A model generated the notes under the pieces. That model was given only the letters and a program-made list of their open reading frames with translations, did no database searches and was not told the DNA's origin. Shown here piece after piece: positions 1 through 8,433 of a DNA stretch of 64,000 nt. The position numbers and the translations under genes were made by a program. Each line of letters begins with the position of its first letter. Positions within the stretch are counted from its first letter, which is position 1. The DNA is from Harmothoe impar (taxonomy: Eukaryota; Annelida; Polychaeta; Phyllodocida; Polynoidae), in assembly GCA_947462335.1 (NCBI GenBank), contig OX381704.1:26745955-26809954 (forward strand), in the 5' to 3' direction.

Positions 1-1
1 A

Positions 2-97
2 ACGACTGAAGACAATACAGAAATACGCTACTTCAATACTGGAAGTTTTAATGTCAGTCAAGAAAAAACTTCTAAGTTTATTATAAAACAATATTAG
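2..97 (+). CDS. Possible C-terminal tail of a gene entering from the left
   Basis: From the window edge an open frame runs 31 codons to TAG at 95-97; a second frame is also open to a TAA at 84-86. The first has a mixed, soluble-looking composition and ends 15 bases before the next ATG, matching the tight packing of the following virus-like genes. If real it is the 3' end of another element gene, but an open stretch this short can arise by chance, so no function is proposed. Confidence 0.25.
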   Translation, partial: TTEDNTEIRYFNTGSFNVSQEKTSKFIIKQY

Positions 98-111
98 AAT
101 AATATTTCAAT

Positions 112-1710
112 ATGCGTAAATATATTACTTTGCCATATGAATATTACCTATCAATACAGAAAAAAGGAAGTCTCACCAATATTTCATCACCACCTGACGG
201 TTCAACGAACGCAACGTCTTTGGACACTGGAGAGGTAAATGGCCGTCTCTATCTCTCAAACGGGCGACCATCTTCGGAGTCAACTTCTGACCCCCAACAG
301 CACCCATCGTCTCATCTTCCTGACCCACATAACAGTCATCTTGGCATGGATCAGTCTGATGATCGTCATCATTTTGATAAGCGTCATCATACTCACTCTC
401 AGAATCACATCCCTCCTCCTGCTGCATCTTTCGCTTCACCTCCAACTCCGACAGCAAGCGACACATCTCATGCTGAGCCGAGCTACTCTGATCTACATCC
501 CAAGGCCCCAAGCGATTCACCAAACCACTCACTTGACGTATCAATCCCGGTGGTAACTTCCAGTCCATTGCCGACTTCACATTATCTCTCCCCCGGGAAG
601 AAGAAGAAGAAGAAGAAGAGTGCATCTGTTCAATATAACTCTCATGATTCACAGTCGGCATTGAGAGGAAAGTCTGGCGACCAGGGGGTGGCGGATCTGG
701 GAACACCGAGGGGGAAGAAATATGATGACTCATATATGCATCAGTCGATGCAAAACGAGGATCTGTCGCCACCCGGTCATAGTGAGAAAATCTCACACTC
801 CGTAGGGGGTCTAAAACATGAGCAGGAGGTGAAGTCCAGAGAGGGACAGGTTTCATCGGGGGGGTGCTCATCCGACGTGACTTACTCTGAAAATGATGAT
901 CATCCCCAGGGCTCACATTTTTCTCAAAAAAATCAGGTGTCAACAGCGCATCAGAGTAAACAGCTTTCTTCTCAGGGCTGGATGCCGGGAGAGGAGAGGA
1001 CATTCTCACCCGAGGTTGTAGTTGAGTTACCCGGACAGTCTGATGATGAGTCATTTCATATTCCAAATCAGGACGAGAATTATGGAAGGTTTCGTCATGA
1101 TTGGAATGAGGAGAAGATGAAGAACACTGACCATTCCGAGGGGGTTTCTTCAGTGAGTTCATCTGAGGGTGATGGGTGGCACGGTATGTGGAATGGGAAG
1201 AATCCTTATCGTGTGCAGAGTTTGAAGCGGAAAGCTGAGGCCATAGGCGCGAAGACGGTGGTGAAGAAACCGGGTTCTTTGATACAGATGGGGAACACGG
1301 AACAGACCCAGTCGCCGGATCATTTGAGTCATGAGCTGAACAGTGCTGAGGTTCCTGCTGGGGGCTCACAGATGCATGAGGGGCTGCATCACTCTCTACT
1401 CCGCGAAGTATCGGAGAAAGAGGGGCTGACGCAGTCGGATGGATCGAATCCTCCTCCTCCTTTTCCTGATCTCCATCTACCTCCCCCGGGCGTCCCTGAT
1501 GAAAAAAAGAAACCAAAAAATGTATCAAACAATATCAGTGATGTGGATTCAGTCACATCACATGTAAAAAATAATACTTCAGATAATAAATATATTAAAG
1601 ATCAAAAAGGTTTAGCTCAGGGTAAACCTCTCATTGCTCGACTAAACACCAGACCGCAAAGGAGTAACGCTGGGACAAACAATAAATGGAAAGAAGGATG
1701 GATTTCCTAA
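112..1710 (+). CDS. Low-complexity Polinton-associated protein, 532 aa, unknown function
   Basis: The frame starts at a clear ATG with the N-terminal motif KYITLPYEYYLSI; similar K-Y-x-x-(I/L)-P-Y-x-x-Y starts occur, from memory, on proteins next to integrase and capsid genes of Polinton elements. The body is rich in Ser, His, Pro, Gly and Asp, with a seven-lysine run near residue 165 and a proline cluster (NPPPPFP...LPPPGVP) near residue 445. The last 70 residues are basic and Asn-rich. No enzyme motif is visible. The 3' end overlaps the integrase frame by 25 nt, as in a compact viral gene block. Oddly, the central 1.35 kb is also fully open on the other strand and looks less AT-rich than both ends, so either strand, or both, could be coding there. 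Confidence 0.55.
   Translation: MRKYITLPYEYYLSIQKKGSLTNISSPPDGSTNATSLDTGEVNGRLYLSNGRPSSESTSDPQQHPSSHLPDPHNSHLGMDQSDDRHHFDKRHHTHSQNHIPPPAASFASPPTPTASDTSHAEPSYSDLHPKAPSDSPNHSLDVSIPVVTSSPLPTSHYLSPGKKKKKKKSASVQYNSHDSQSALRGKSGDQGVADLGTPRGKKYDDSYMHQSMQNEDLSPPGHSEKISHSVGGLKHEQEVKSREGQVSSGGCSSDVTYSENDDHPQGSHFSQKNQVSTAHQSKQLSSQGWMPGEERTFSPEVVVELPGQSDDESFHIPNQDENYGRFRHDWNEEKMKNTDHSEGVSSVSSSEGDGWHGMWNGKNPYRVQSLKRKAEAIGAKTVVKKPGSLIQMGNTEQTQSPDHLSHELNSAEVPAGGSQMHEGLHHSLLREVSEKEGLTQSDGSNPPPPFPDLHLPPPGVPDEKKKPKNVSNNISDVDSVTSHVKNNTSDNKYIKDQKGLAQGKPLIARLNTRPQRSNAGTNNKWKEGWIS
173..1528 (-). CDS. Antisense open frame of 451 codons overlapping the 532-aa ORF
   Basis: This frame lies entirely inside the opposite-strand ORF. 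It begins with TTG, not ATG, but a good splice acceptor (pyrimidine tract followed by CAG) sits at about 1502, so it could be an internal exon. Its C-terminal third looks more ordered than its sense partner: a segment near residue 325 (DWKLPPGLIRQVSGLVNRLG), then an acidic SESEYDDAYQNDDD stretch, then KLTPKMVARLRDRDG. The N-terminal part is Ser/Pro/His-rich. I recognise no family. It may be a compositional shadow of the + strand gene, or the real gene with the + frame as the shadow. Confidence 0.3.
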   Translation of the reverse strand: MIHFLVSFFHQGRPGEVDGDQEKEEEDSIHPTASAPLSPILRGVESDAAPHASVSPQQEPQHCSAHDSNDPATGSVPCSPSVSKNPVSSPPSSRLWPQLSASNSAHDKDSSHSTYRATHHPQMNSLKKPPRNGQCSSSSPHSNHDETFHNSRPDLEYEMTHHQTVRVTQLQPRVRMSSPLPASSPEKKAVYSDALLTPDFFEKNVSPGDDHHFQSKSRRMSTPPMKPVPLWTSPPAHVLDPLRSVRFSHYDRVATDPRFASTDAYMSHHISSPSVFPDPPPPGRQTFLSMPTVNHESYIEQMHSSSSSSSSRGRDNVKSAMDWKLPPGLIRQVSGLVNRLGPWDVDQSSSAQHEMCRLLSELEVKRKMQQEEGCDSESEYDDAYQNDDDHQTDPCQDDCYVGQEDETMGAVGGQKLTPKMVARLRDRDGHLPLQCPKTLRSLNRQVVMKYW

Positions 1711-2858
1711 AGTTGACACCTGAAAAACTTATTTCTGAACAAGATATAAATAGATATCTCAGTTCTATATATTACAATGCTAAGAATCCAGCCAGTTATG
1801 CCGGAGCTCCGGCTGTTTACAATGCTGTAAAAAAAGAAAGGAAATATAAATTAACTTTGAAACAAATAAAGAAGTGGCTCGCGGATCAGGAGTCATATGC
1901 AGTATTTAAACCAGCACGAAAAACTTTCCCTAGACCAAAAGTGATAGTCAGTGGAAAGGATCAAATGTGGGATTGTGATTGTCTGTCAATGAAATACTAC
2001 ACCGGAGACAACAGGGGGTACAGTTATATTTTGGTTTGTATTGATGTCTTCACCCGGTTTCTATTCACAAAACCGCTTAAAGCTTTACGCGGAGAGAACG
2101 TCCTTGAAGCATACAGTGAGATATTCCACCGGAATGAAGAACCAGCCACTATTCGCACTGATCATGGATCTGAATTCGTAAATAAAGTAATGAAATTATT
2201 CTTTCATCAACATGGTATAAAACATTATTTAACAAGTAATGAGATAAAAACATCTCATGGCGAGCGTGTCATACAAACTTTAAGAATGAGAATAGCTCGT
2301 CTTTTTAAAGCACAGAACAATTTCAATTGGATAGATCATCTGCAGGATGTAACCGATGCATATAATACCACCGTCCATAGAGCATTGAATTCCTCACCCA
2401 GTACAGCTATGTGTGCAACAGAGAAATCTGAACTTTGGCATTGGCAATACAAACGAAATGATACTGCTACCAAAACAGGACCGAACAAGGAATATGTTTA
2501 CGCGTTAGGTGATCGTGTTAGGATATCATATTTAAGAGAAGCATTTCACAGAGCGTATGATCACTCATGGTCCGACATGATTTACACAGTCACTCATCGA
2601 CGGATGCATCAAGGGTTTCAGAAGTATAAAATAAAAGAGTGGAACAATGAAATAATAGATGGAGAATTCTACAAGGAAGAACTTCAGAAAATAGATATTT
2701 CTGATAACAAGATTCCTGAGTTCAAAGTACAACATGTGATTGAAAGTAGAGCAGCGGGGCCTAAAAATGATCAGTATGTAGAAGTATTGGTGAAGTGGCT
2801 TGGGTGGAGTCCCAGGTATAATACCTGGATCCGGGAATCCGAGCTGTCAGAACTGTGA
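1686..2858 (+). CDS. Polinton/Maverick DDE integrase with C-terminal chromodomain
   Basis: Retrovirus-like integrase of 390 residues, expected to join the element's DNA ends to host DNA in the nucleus. The N-terminal helical part (residues 15-75) includes SSIYYNAKNPASY, typical of Polinton integrases. The catalytic core spans about 92-215: acidic residues D98 (in WDCDC), D159 (in RTDHGSEF) and E193 (in SHGERVIQTL) form the DDE triad, with 33 residues between the last two by my count. Residues about 345-390 form a chromodomain (VLVKWLGWSPRYNTWI), which in related elements is thought to guide insertion to marked chromatin. Overall it resembles C. elegans F54H12.3, itself Polinton-derived. The ATG at 1686 overlaps the upstream ORF; a second ATG at 1698 is equally plausible. 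No frameshift is seen, so it may be active. Confidence 0.9.
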   Translation: MERRMDFLKLTPEKLISEQDINRYLSSIYYNAKNPASYAGAPAVYNAVKKERKYKLTLKQIKKWLADQESYAVFKPARKTFPRPKVIVSGKDQMWDCDCLSMKYYTGDNRGYSYILVCIDVFTRFLFTKPLKALRGENVLEAYSEIFHRNEEPATIRTDHGSEFVNKVMKLFFHQHGIKHYLTSNEIKTSHGERVIQTLRMRIARLFKAQNNFNWIDHLQDVTDAYNTTVHRALNSSPSTAMCATEKSELWHWQYKRNDTATKTGPNKEYVYALGDRVRISYLREAFHRAYDHSWSDMIYTVTHRRMHQGFQKYKIKEWNNEIIDGEFYKEELQKIDISDNKIPEFKVQHVIESRAAGPKNDQYVEVLVKWLGWSPRYNTWIRESELSEL

Positions 2859-2917
2859 AGGAGTTACAAGACGAAGTATTGACTACACGAGCTACTATCC
2901 CCGGGAACATATCAGTG

Positions 2918-3352
2918 ATGTATTTCTACTTGACTTCTGTCATTTCAGGTGGATACCATTCTAGTAATACCTGTACTGATTTCCTAGTTACTCTACCTAC
3001 ATCGTATTATTTTGGTAGGAACGATAATTGGGAAATTGGTTTAGTGGATCTATTTATAGATATTTCTAAAGCAGTAATAACTCCTACAAGAGAAAGACTG
3101 AAAAAATTAATTCACGTGTATTGTGATTCTGTAGAACCTTCCATTTTCAATGGCACTGAGAGGAAAATATTGAACTGCACAAATCTGAAACTTTGCACCA
3201 AAGATATTTTTTGTCCTTCACAAGTGCGGTACATCCCTCTAGCTCAAGATCGCTTGTCTTCTATACATCTGTACATAAAGAACAGCGATGGAAGCGACGT
3301 GTCACTTGAAGGTGGGATTACATGGTGTACACTTCACATACGAAAAGTCTGA
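2918..3352 (+). CDS. Penton-like minor capsid protein, short form (144 aa)
   Basis: The frame is open from 2855, but I choose the ATG at 2918 because MYFYLTSV followed by a Ser/Asn/Thr-rich turn and a (N)WEIGLVDLFID segment is the usual start of Polinton minor capsid (penton-like single jelly-roll) proteins. The C-terminal half also fits: VYCDSVEPSIFNGTE (strand with Cys-Asp-x-Val-Glu-Pro), RYIPLAQDRLSSIHLYI, and a final GGITWCTLHIRKV. Relatives I remember are roughly 300-400 residues and have a long central section; here the N- and C-terminal blocks are joined almost directly after residue 50. It sits between integrase and capsid genes, the expected place. The shortness may be an internal deletion or a truly reduced protein. 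Confidence 0.65.
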   Translation: MYFYLTSVISGGYHSSNTCTDFLVTLPTSYYFGRNDNWEIGLVDLFIDISKAVITPTRERLKKLIHVYCDSVEPSIFNGTERKILNCTNLKLCTKDIFCPSQVRYIPLAQDRLSSIHLYIKNSDGSDVSLEGGITWCTLHIRKV

Positions 3353-3392
3353 ACAGTTTTAAAATATTGTAGGAATCGAGATTCATATCATC

Positions 3393-3863
3393 ATGGTTTT
3401 AGTTCCACTCGGGATAAGTCTGAACAGTTGGTCACGTAGCATAGATCCTAAATCAAAGAATAGATCTACCGTTACTCATACTGGGATGTTCTCAAATGAT
3501 ACAGGTACGCATTCTTTCCATCGTGTTGCAACACCATCCTCTACCGGTAAGAAGTCTATAAATAGTAAGATAAAACAAACTGTTGTATCACCTGTGACAC
3601 AGTTGTTAGATCAAACTAAGGAGAAAGAGAAGTTATCTGATAAACCTAAGGACGCTCCTGTCTCCCTTAACATGGCCGCCTCAAGTTATACATCTGATGG
3701 TAAAAAGAAAAAAGCCAGGGGAAACAAAAGAAAAGAAAGCAGTACCAGCAAGCGAACCCACAACAGCAAAGCCACTATAAAGAGGTTGCAGAAAAAAAGG
3801 AACAATCAGTCTAAAAGGGATGGTGGAACAGGAAACAAGTCAAGCAGGAACAAGAAGAGCTAA
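3393..3863 (+). CDS. Lysine-rich basic protein, possible DNA-packaging/core protein
   Basis: A 156-residue frame from a clear ATG, placed between the two capsid-like genes, where Polintons and adenovirus-like agents often encode small basic or membrane-active virion proteins. The first 60 residues are mixed (MVLVPLGISLNSWSRS). The C-terminal 60 are almost all Lys, Arg, Ser, Asn and Thr, with KKKKARGNKRKE and RLQKKRNNQSKRDGG. That composition suits binding of nucleic acid or a nuclear targeting signal; a role in condensing element DNA is inference from position and charge only. I recognise no named family. Confidence 0.6.
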   Translation: MVLVPLGISLNSWSRSIDPKSKNRSTVTHTGMFSNDTGTHSFHRVATPSSTGKKSINSKIKQTVVSPVTQLLDQTKEKEKLSDKPKDAPVSLNMAASSYTSDGKKKKARGNKRKESSTSKRTHNSKATIKRLQKKRNNQSKRDGGTGNKSSRNKKS

Positions 3864-3910
3864 ACCAAGAAGACTTAAAATATATCAAAAGAAGGAATCT
3901 CAACTTCACA

Positions 3911-5239
3911 ATGGAAGAATTTAAGTTCAGCGAGACAGAAGAAGGATATTCTTCCAAAATATCCATCTTCGACCCACCTAAAATGGATACTTCTATTCTC
4001 GACACTGAACGGGTTCGGTATTATCCAAAATCAGCCATAAGTGAGGGTTCGCCTCTAGTTTTCAGAATAGATCCAAATACCTCTAGTTATATTGATGGAG
4101 CCAACACTACTATGACTGTTGAAATGAAAATTCACAACATTACCAAAAATCTGAAAGTATCTAACACAGATAAAGTAACTCTGACGAATCTACCCATCAG
4201 CTCATGCTTCTCTCAAGTCGCTGTGACTCTTTCTGGAACAGAAGTAAACCCTGATGTTGGATCCATGCATCCATATAAAAACTATATAGAAATGTTACTT
4301 CTACACGACACAGATGTAAAGAACTCTATCGGTGAGCAACGCGGGTACTTCCAAGACACAACAAAAGGTGCTGGAACTACCGATCCTGGACTTAAATCAA
4401 CCAATCCCAATGCTGGACTTATTACACGTCACGCTCTAACAAACAAGGGACAAGTGGTTGTTTTTAAAGGACCTATTGGTGTAGATGTTATTGACAACTT
4501 GAATAAGTATCTTGTAAATGGTCTGAATGTATATTTAACGTTCTATCAGAGCTCTGATTCATTCAGACTCCTTGCACCCGCCGGTGTAACGGATAAGTAT
4601 AAGGTTACGATAGAGAGTATGTATCTAACCGTATCCTATGTCAAGGTACGTCCTGAAGTGTTAGTCAGACATAGCGAGTTGTTAGCTAGTGGTAAGAACG
4701 CGTTATACCCATATGCTAGAACCTACATGAGGAGTCATGTAATCCCGGCTAATGTTAATTCTTTTTCTGTCTCACAAGTATTGTCAGAAAGGATCCCATC
4801 ACTTCTAGTTCTAGGGTTTGTTAAGTCTGACGCGTTCACAGGTGACATGTCTAAATCACCTTTCAATTTCCAACATTTCAAGGTGAACTACATCTCACTT
4901 CAAGTGGGCTCCCATAGTGTTCCAGACAGACCAATGGAACCTGATTTTGATGAAGATAAATTCTCTGAAGAGTATGACGCCTTCCTGCAGGTTACTAGAG
5001 GTCATGGAAGTTCATTCACAAAAAATGATTTCAAAGATGGGAATTCACTCTTCTGTTTCAATATTCAAAATCACCTTGACTTAAAGGACGGGGTCTTCCC
5101 AGTAATAAGGAAAGCTAATACAAGACTGGAGATAAGATTTAAAGCTACTCTAACTGAGTCAATCGTTGCTGTAATGTATATGCAGACCCCAGGAATGTTC
5201 ACTGTCTCTGAATCTCGCCGAGTTTCTGTTGAATATTAA
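3911..5239 (+). CDS. Major-capsid-like protein of the F54H12.2 type
   Basis: A 442-residue protein starting at ATG 3911, 47 bases after the basic-protein gene. The N-terminal pattern is diagnostic for the invertebrate F54H12.2 group: an acidic start, then ILDTERVRYYPKSAISEGSP, then a strand ending in YIDGANTTMTVEMKI, and SCFSQVAVTLSGTEV near residue 100. These proteins are encoded beside the integrase in Polintons and are considered capsid proteins (jelly-roll fold inferred for the group, not visible by eye here). A tail motif RKANTRLEIRFKATLTES precedes the last strand-like stretch. The reading frame is intact over its whole length. Two AATAAA signals follow within 250 bases. Confidence 0.8.
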   Translation: MEEFKFSETEEGYSSKISIFDPPKMDTSILDTERVRYYPKSAISEGSPLVFRIDPNTSSYIDGANTTMTVEMKIHNITKNLKVSNTDKVTLTNLPISSCFSQVAVTLSGTEVNPDVGSMHPYKNYIEMLLLHDTDVKNSIGEQRGYFQDTTKGAGTTDPGLKSTNPNAGLITRHALTNKGQVVVFKGPIGVDVIDNLNKYLVNGLNVYLTFYQSSDSFRLLAPAGVTDKYKVTIESMYLTVSYVKVRPEVLVRHSELLASGKNALYPYARTYMRSHVIPANVNSFSVSQVLSERIPSLLVLGFVKSDAFTGDMSKSPFNFQHFKVNYISLQVGSHSVPDRPMEPDFDEDKFSEEYDAFLQVTRGHGSSFTKNDFKDGNSLFCFNIQNHLDLKDGVFPVIRKANTRLEIRFKATLTESIVAVMYMQTPGMFTVSESRRVSVEY

Positions 5240-5433
5240 GTAAAGAAAACCACAGTCTAATCACACTTTTAGATGATCATGTATAAACTATATTTGATTT
5301 ATTTCTATATATCTATATACATGTATATGAACTTATATATCTGCATATGAAAAAATGGTGTAGTGGGTTCATGGTGAAATATTTAACAAGAAAATAATAT
5401 GTAGTAATGTATTCAAAATGAAATGTATGACTA

Positions 5434-5457
5434 AATAAAATGATTAAATACTTTATT
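5434..5457. terminator. Facing polyadenylation signals between convergent transcription units
   Basis: AATAAA on the + strand at 5434-5439 (with another at 5483-5488) follows the capsid block, and AATAAA on the minus strand at 5452-5457 follows the glycoprotein gene. The two transcription units therefore probably end within some 60 bases of each other, and their 3' ends may overlap. No other features lie in 5240-5509. Confidence 0.6.
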
Positions 5458-5509
5458 GATTACTTTTCTTTGTCATTGATCCTGAATAAAGAGAATATAA
5501 CTTACAGTT

Positions 5510-8433
5510 CTAAACCGTTGAAGAAATAACCTCAGACGATAAATCGCTGAGGTATATAGGCGCCGCGGAATTTGTTGAAGACCCGTCCTCACAGAACCTG
5601 TTGTCATTGTCATCATCCCGACTGGGGTTTTGGAATCTGAAGCCTGTTCCTCTCCGCCCCCTCCAGGCGACCCTATAAATGATACATATACTTTATTATT
5701 ATAAAGCCGTATAAAATATTATCCAGATCAAACAAAATATTATCATTATTCTGAACATAAATATTATTATCACAATATGCGAGTAATATCCTTATTTCAC
5801 ATCATTATGCTAAAAATGATATAAAATGAATAAAATATATGTATATTCTTGAATGAAGTATAAATTTTACTAAGCATAAAATGCATCAATAAAGCCATGT
5901 TCGTTATAGCAAGCATGATATATTATGTATATCTATTCATTCAAATTAACCCCCATGCATCTTTCCATTCATGCTATGTAGTACACTTACAAATTTCTTT
6001 ATGTTGGAATTGACATCTCAATGTTAATGTTAGTAAATATTACTACTCACACCATGCCGGGAATGTGTAAAAAACACACTTTTTACGAATACAGCATGAT
6101 ACCACCACCACGAGACCGATGAAAACCAACACCGCAACACCACCAACCAGTCCACTACTGATACCACTCCATCCGAGATGTGTCGCGCTGATTTTTTCTG
6201 TATCCTCGGATGACTTAGTCTTAATAAATCATAAAATGTGTGGCATTCACATTGGTGATTGAACATTGATTCAAAATAAAATTACATAATACACTATAAC
6301 ATTGTATATACATTGTGGATAAACATATAAAGATAATGTCTCAGTTCTACAGGTATATATCATAGTTTTCTTTTTGGTAGAAATGTGTAGTATTGTGTTT
6401 AGTTGACTAGAATCTTGATTACATAAATGGATCCCGCTCTGGATATATTCACCTGGGATTTGAGTATTCCAGAAGGGTGAGTTGGAGACTGATAGTCATA
6501 TGTGTCGGCTTTCGGTGTAGATGTGAAAGGAGAGGTGTGCTGGAACTGTGTCATGGGAATCAACGCCGTAGTTAATGAGCTGTCAGTTACTGCTAGATTG
6601 GTGACAGTGGAGGTTAAATATTGGGACTCAGAGGTTGTTTTTTTAATGTAATTACGTGATGTGATTTCTTCTTCGGGTGTAGGTTGAGAAGTAGGATTGT
6701 TTGGCGTTTGTTTCTCAATACTCGTTTCATATGTGGGGGAATCAGTGTCATAAAAAACCCTTTCAGATGTATGATAAAGGTCGTCGTCGGTGGTAACGGG
6801 ATGAGTCGGTTCATAAAATGACTGGGTGGGCAGAATAGAAGTATGTGTATCAGAAGAACTTTGAAATGACTGAGAGAACGGAAAATTTGAGATATGGTGT
6901 TGTGTATGCTCCTCAGTGTGGTCTGAAGTAATGAATGAAGATGAATCTGTACTGTATACTTCTGTCCAATCCTTTAGTGCCTGTGGAATTTTAAGAAAGA
7001 AAAAAAGTGTACTCATCTATTTTTATTATGATATCGAATTCAAACGGATAGAAATGTATATGATATCAATAATACTTGATAATCATATACATGATATGAT
7101 AAACCAGAGGTATATAATGTTACTAGGACAGATGTTTTTCACATTTTCAGGTTGAGTCCCAGACATCACTCATTATATCAGTTCAGTAACATTACGTGTT
7201 TCAATGAGCGTTTATGATATCACACATTCAATACGTATTTTAATTTTTTAATTTTAAGAAATAAAAAGATAAAATCTGTTACATACTATATATTGATTTT
7301 AAAGTTGTTTTATTCACTTCCTAAATTTATGTAATCTTCCAATGTGTTTCTTTAAATCACCGCGTCGAGAATATGAGGCGTCGCAATGAAGACATGCAAA
7401 CCTGATTCGGCTGTGAACTGAATCAAGATGTCATTTAAGGGAACACTTCGCGTTATAAGATCGGTTTTCACATAAGTGACACCAATATCCTGGCGATGTC
7501 TGGGTCTCAACATCCTTCTTCACTTTTATTTCATATCCGTCCTGACCGTAATGTTTTACTTCATCAGTGATCATCATGAGCTCAGTATCTGTCGATGCCT
7601 GACTCAGAATATCATTTATGCAAGCAATAATTTCTTGAGCCAAAGCCTCGTTTTCCATCTAAAATATGTATTATATGAAAAATGTATTAATATCATATTA
7701 TTGTGATAAAAAGGCTAATTATGTGAAATGATGATGATGTATATATATATATATATATAATTCAAAATATCTGTATGTGAAAAAAACTTGAAAACTGCTT
7801 ATAGTCATGTGATGGATGTATTATCATAAATAAATATTATGCATGTCGTAGATATATTAACATATTGAAATCGATATATCATAGAATATCACCATCAAAT
7901 ATCACTGTTCAGATATTATTATTCACATATTTGAAATATGTTTGATCGAAAATAAACCAAACAGAATGAATTTATCATTTTTCCATGTAATGCTATATTT
8001 CCAAACCAGTCATATTGTGAAACCTATTATATTTAAAAAATATTTAAAAAGAACAACTCACCACGCAGTCAGTTTCAAATTCAGTTTCGGGGAAGGTGGC
8101 TTCAATTTTCCGTATGAATGAGCAAACAGATTCCAACTGATCTGTCAGTATTACCCTCTCCAAACTGCTACCGAATACAAGAAGGAAACGGGTCAATACT
8201 TCCTGACTGAGTGCATTTGAACGCAGATCTGCGAGTATCAGCGGGGCCTCTGCCAGTGGTGTGACTCGGCTGTCAAGAACGTCCGGGAGTGACACTGTGT
8301 TCCTGCAACTGATGTAGTGTGGCAGGCATTCACAATGAGTCTCACCAGCACAGTGTCCTGATACACTAATCGTGATACATTGGATCCATATTATCACAAC
8401 CGTATATATTACAAACTTATCCAGAGAAGTCAT
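5510..8433 (-). CDS. Four-exon type I membrane glycoprotein with LRRNT-like N-terminus
   Basis: Reconstructed from splice sites. Exons on the minus strand: 8433-8062, 6980-6453, 6213-6051 (or -6053), 5672-5510. Exons 1 and 2 end in phase 0 at GTGAGT and GTGAAT donors, and all frames join without stops, giving about 408 residues. Exon 1 encodes a signal peptide (hydrophobic FVIYTVVIIWI core) and a C-x5-C-x-C-x6-C cluster resembling an LRRNT cap. Exon 2 is 176 residues of Ser/Thr/Pro-rich, mucin-like stalk. Exon 3 encodes one membrane helix (GLVGGVAVLVFIGLVVVV) followed by Cys-Cys and basic residues, so the tail is cytoplasmic. Two donors two bases apart end exon 3 and give different tails. It could be an envelope-like or adhesion receptor protein of the virus-like element, or a host gene beside it; function is unknown. 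The exon 3 acceptor has a weak pyrimidine tract. Confidence 0.6.
7314..7658 (-). pseudogene. C2H2 zinc-finger exon broken by an in-frame TGA
   Basis: A splice acceptor (TTTTAG) lies directly before an ATG at 7658. The frame runs 75 codons to a TGA at about 7429, then continues without another stop to TGA at 7314-7316. The TGA falls inside a first finger (W-C-x2-C ... SLK-stop-HLDSVH). A complete second finger follows: CLHCDASYSRRGDLKKH plus IGRLH. An AATAAA on the minus strand at 7309-7314 marks it as a terminal exon. It lies in intron 1 of the membrane glycoprotein gene on the same strand and could be an alternative terminal exon of that transcript, since the phase fits. As it stands it can yield only a truncated 75-residue product lacking both complete fingers; CGA to TGA decay is the simplest cause. 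Confidence 0.55.
7739..7758. repeat. (TA)n microsatellite
   Basis: About ten TA dinucleotides within the first intron of the glycoprotein gene. Similar TA runs occur at 11732-11750, 13158-13179 and 60013-60031. Confidence 0.9.

Noticed and set aside
239..556. Leu/Ile-rich + strand ORF of 105 codons
   Set aside because: Third open frame inside the dual-strand region; its hydrophobic composition follows from shifted TCAT/ATC repeats and it has no own context.
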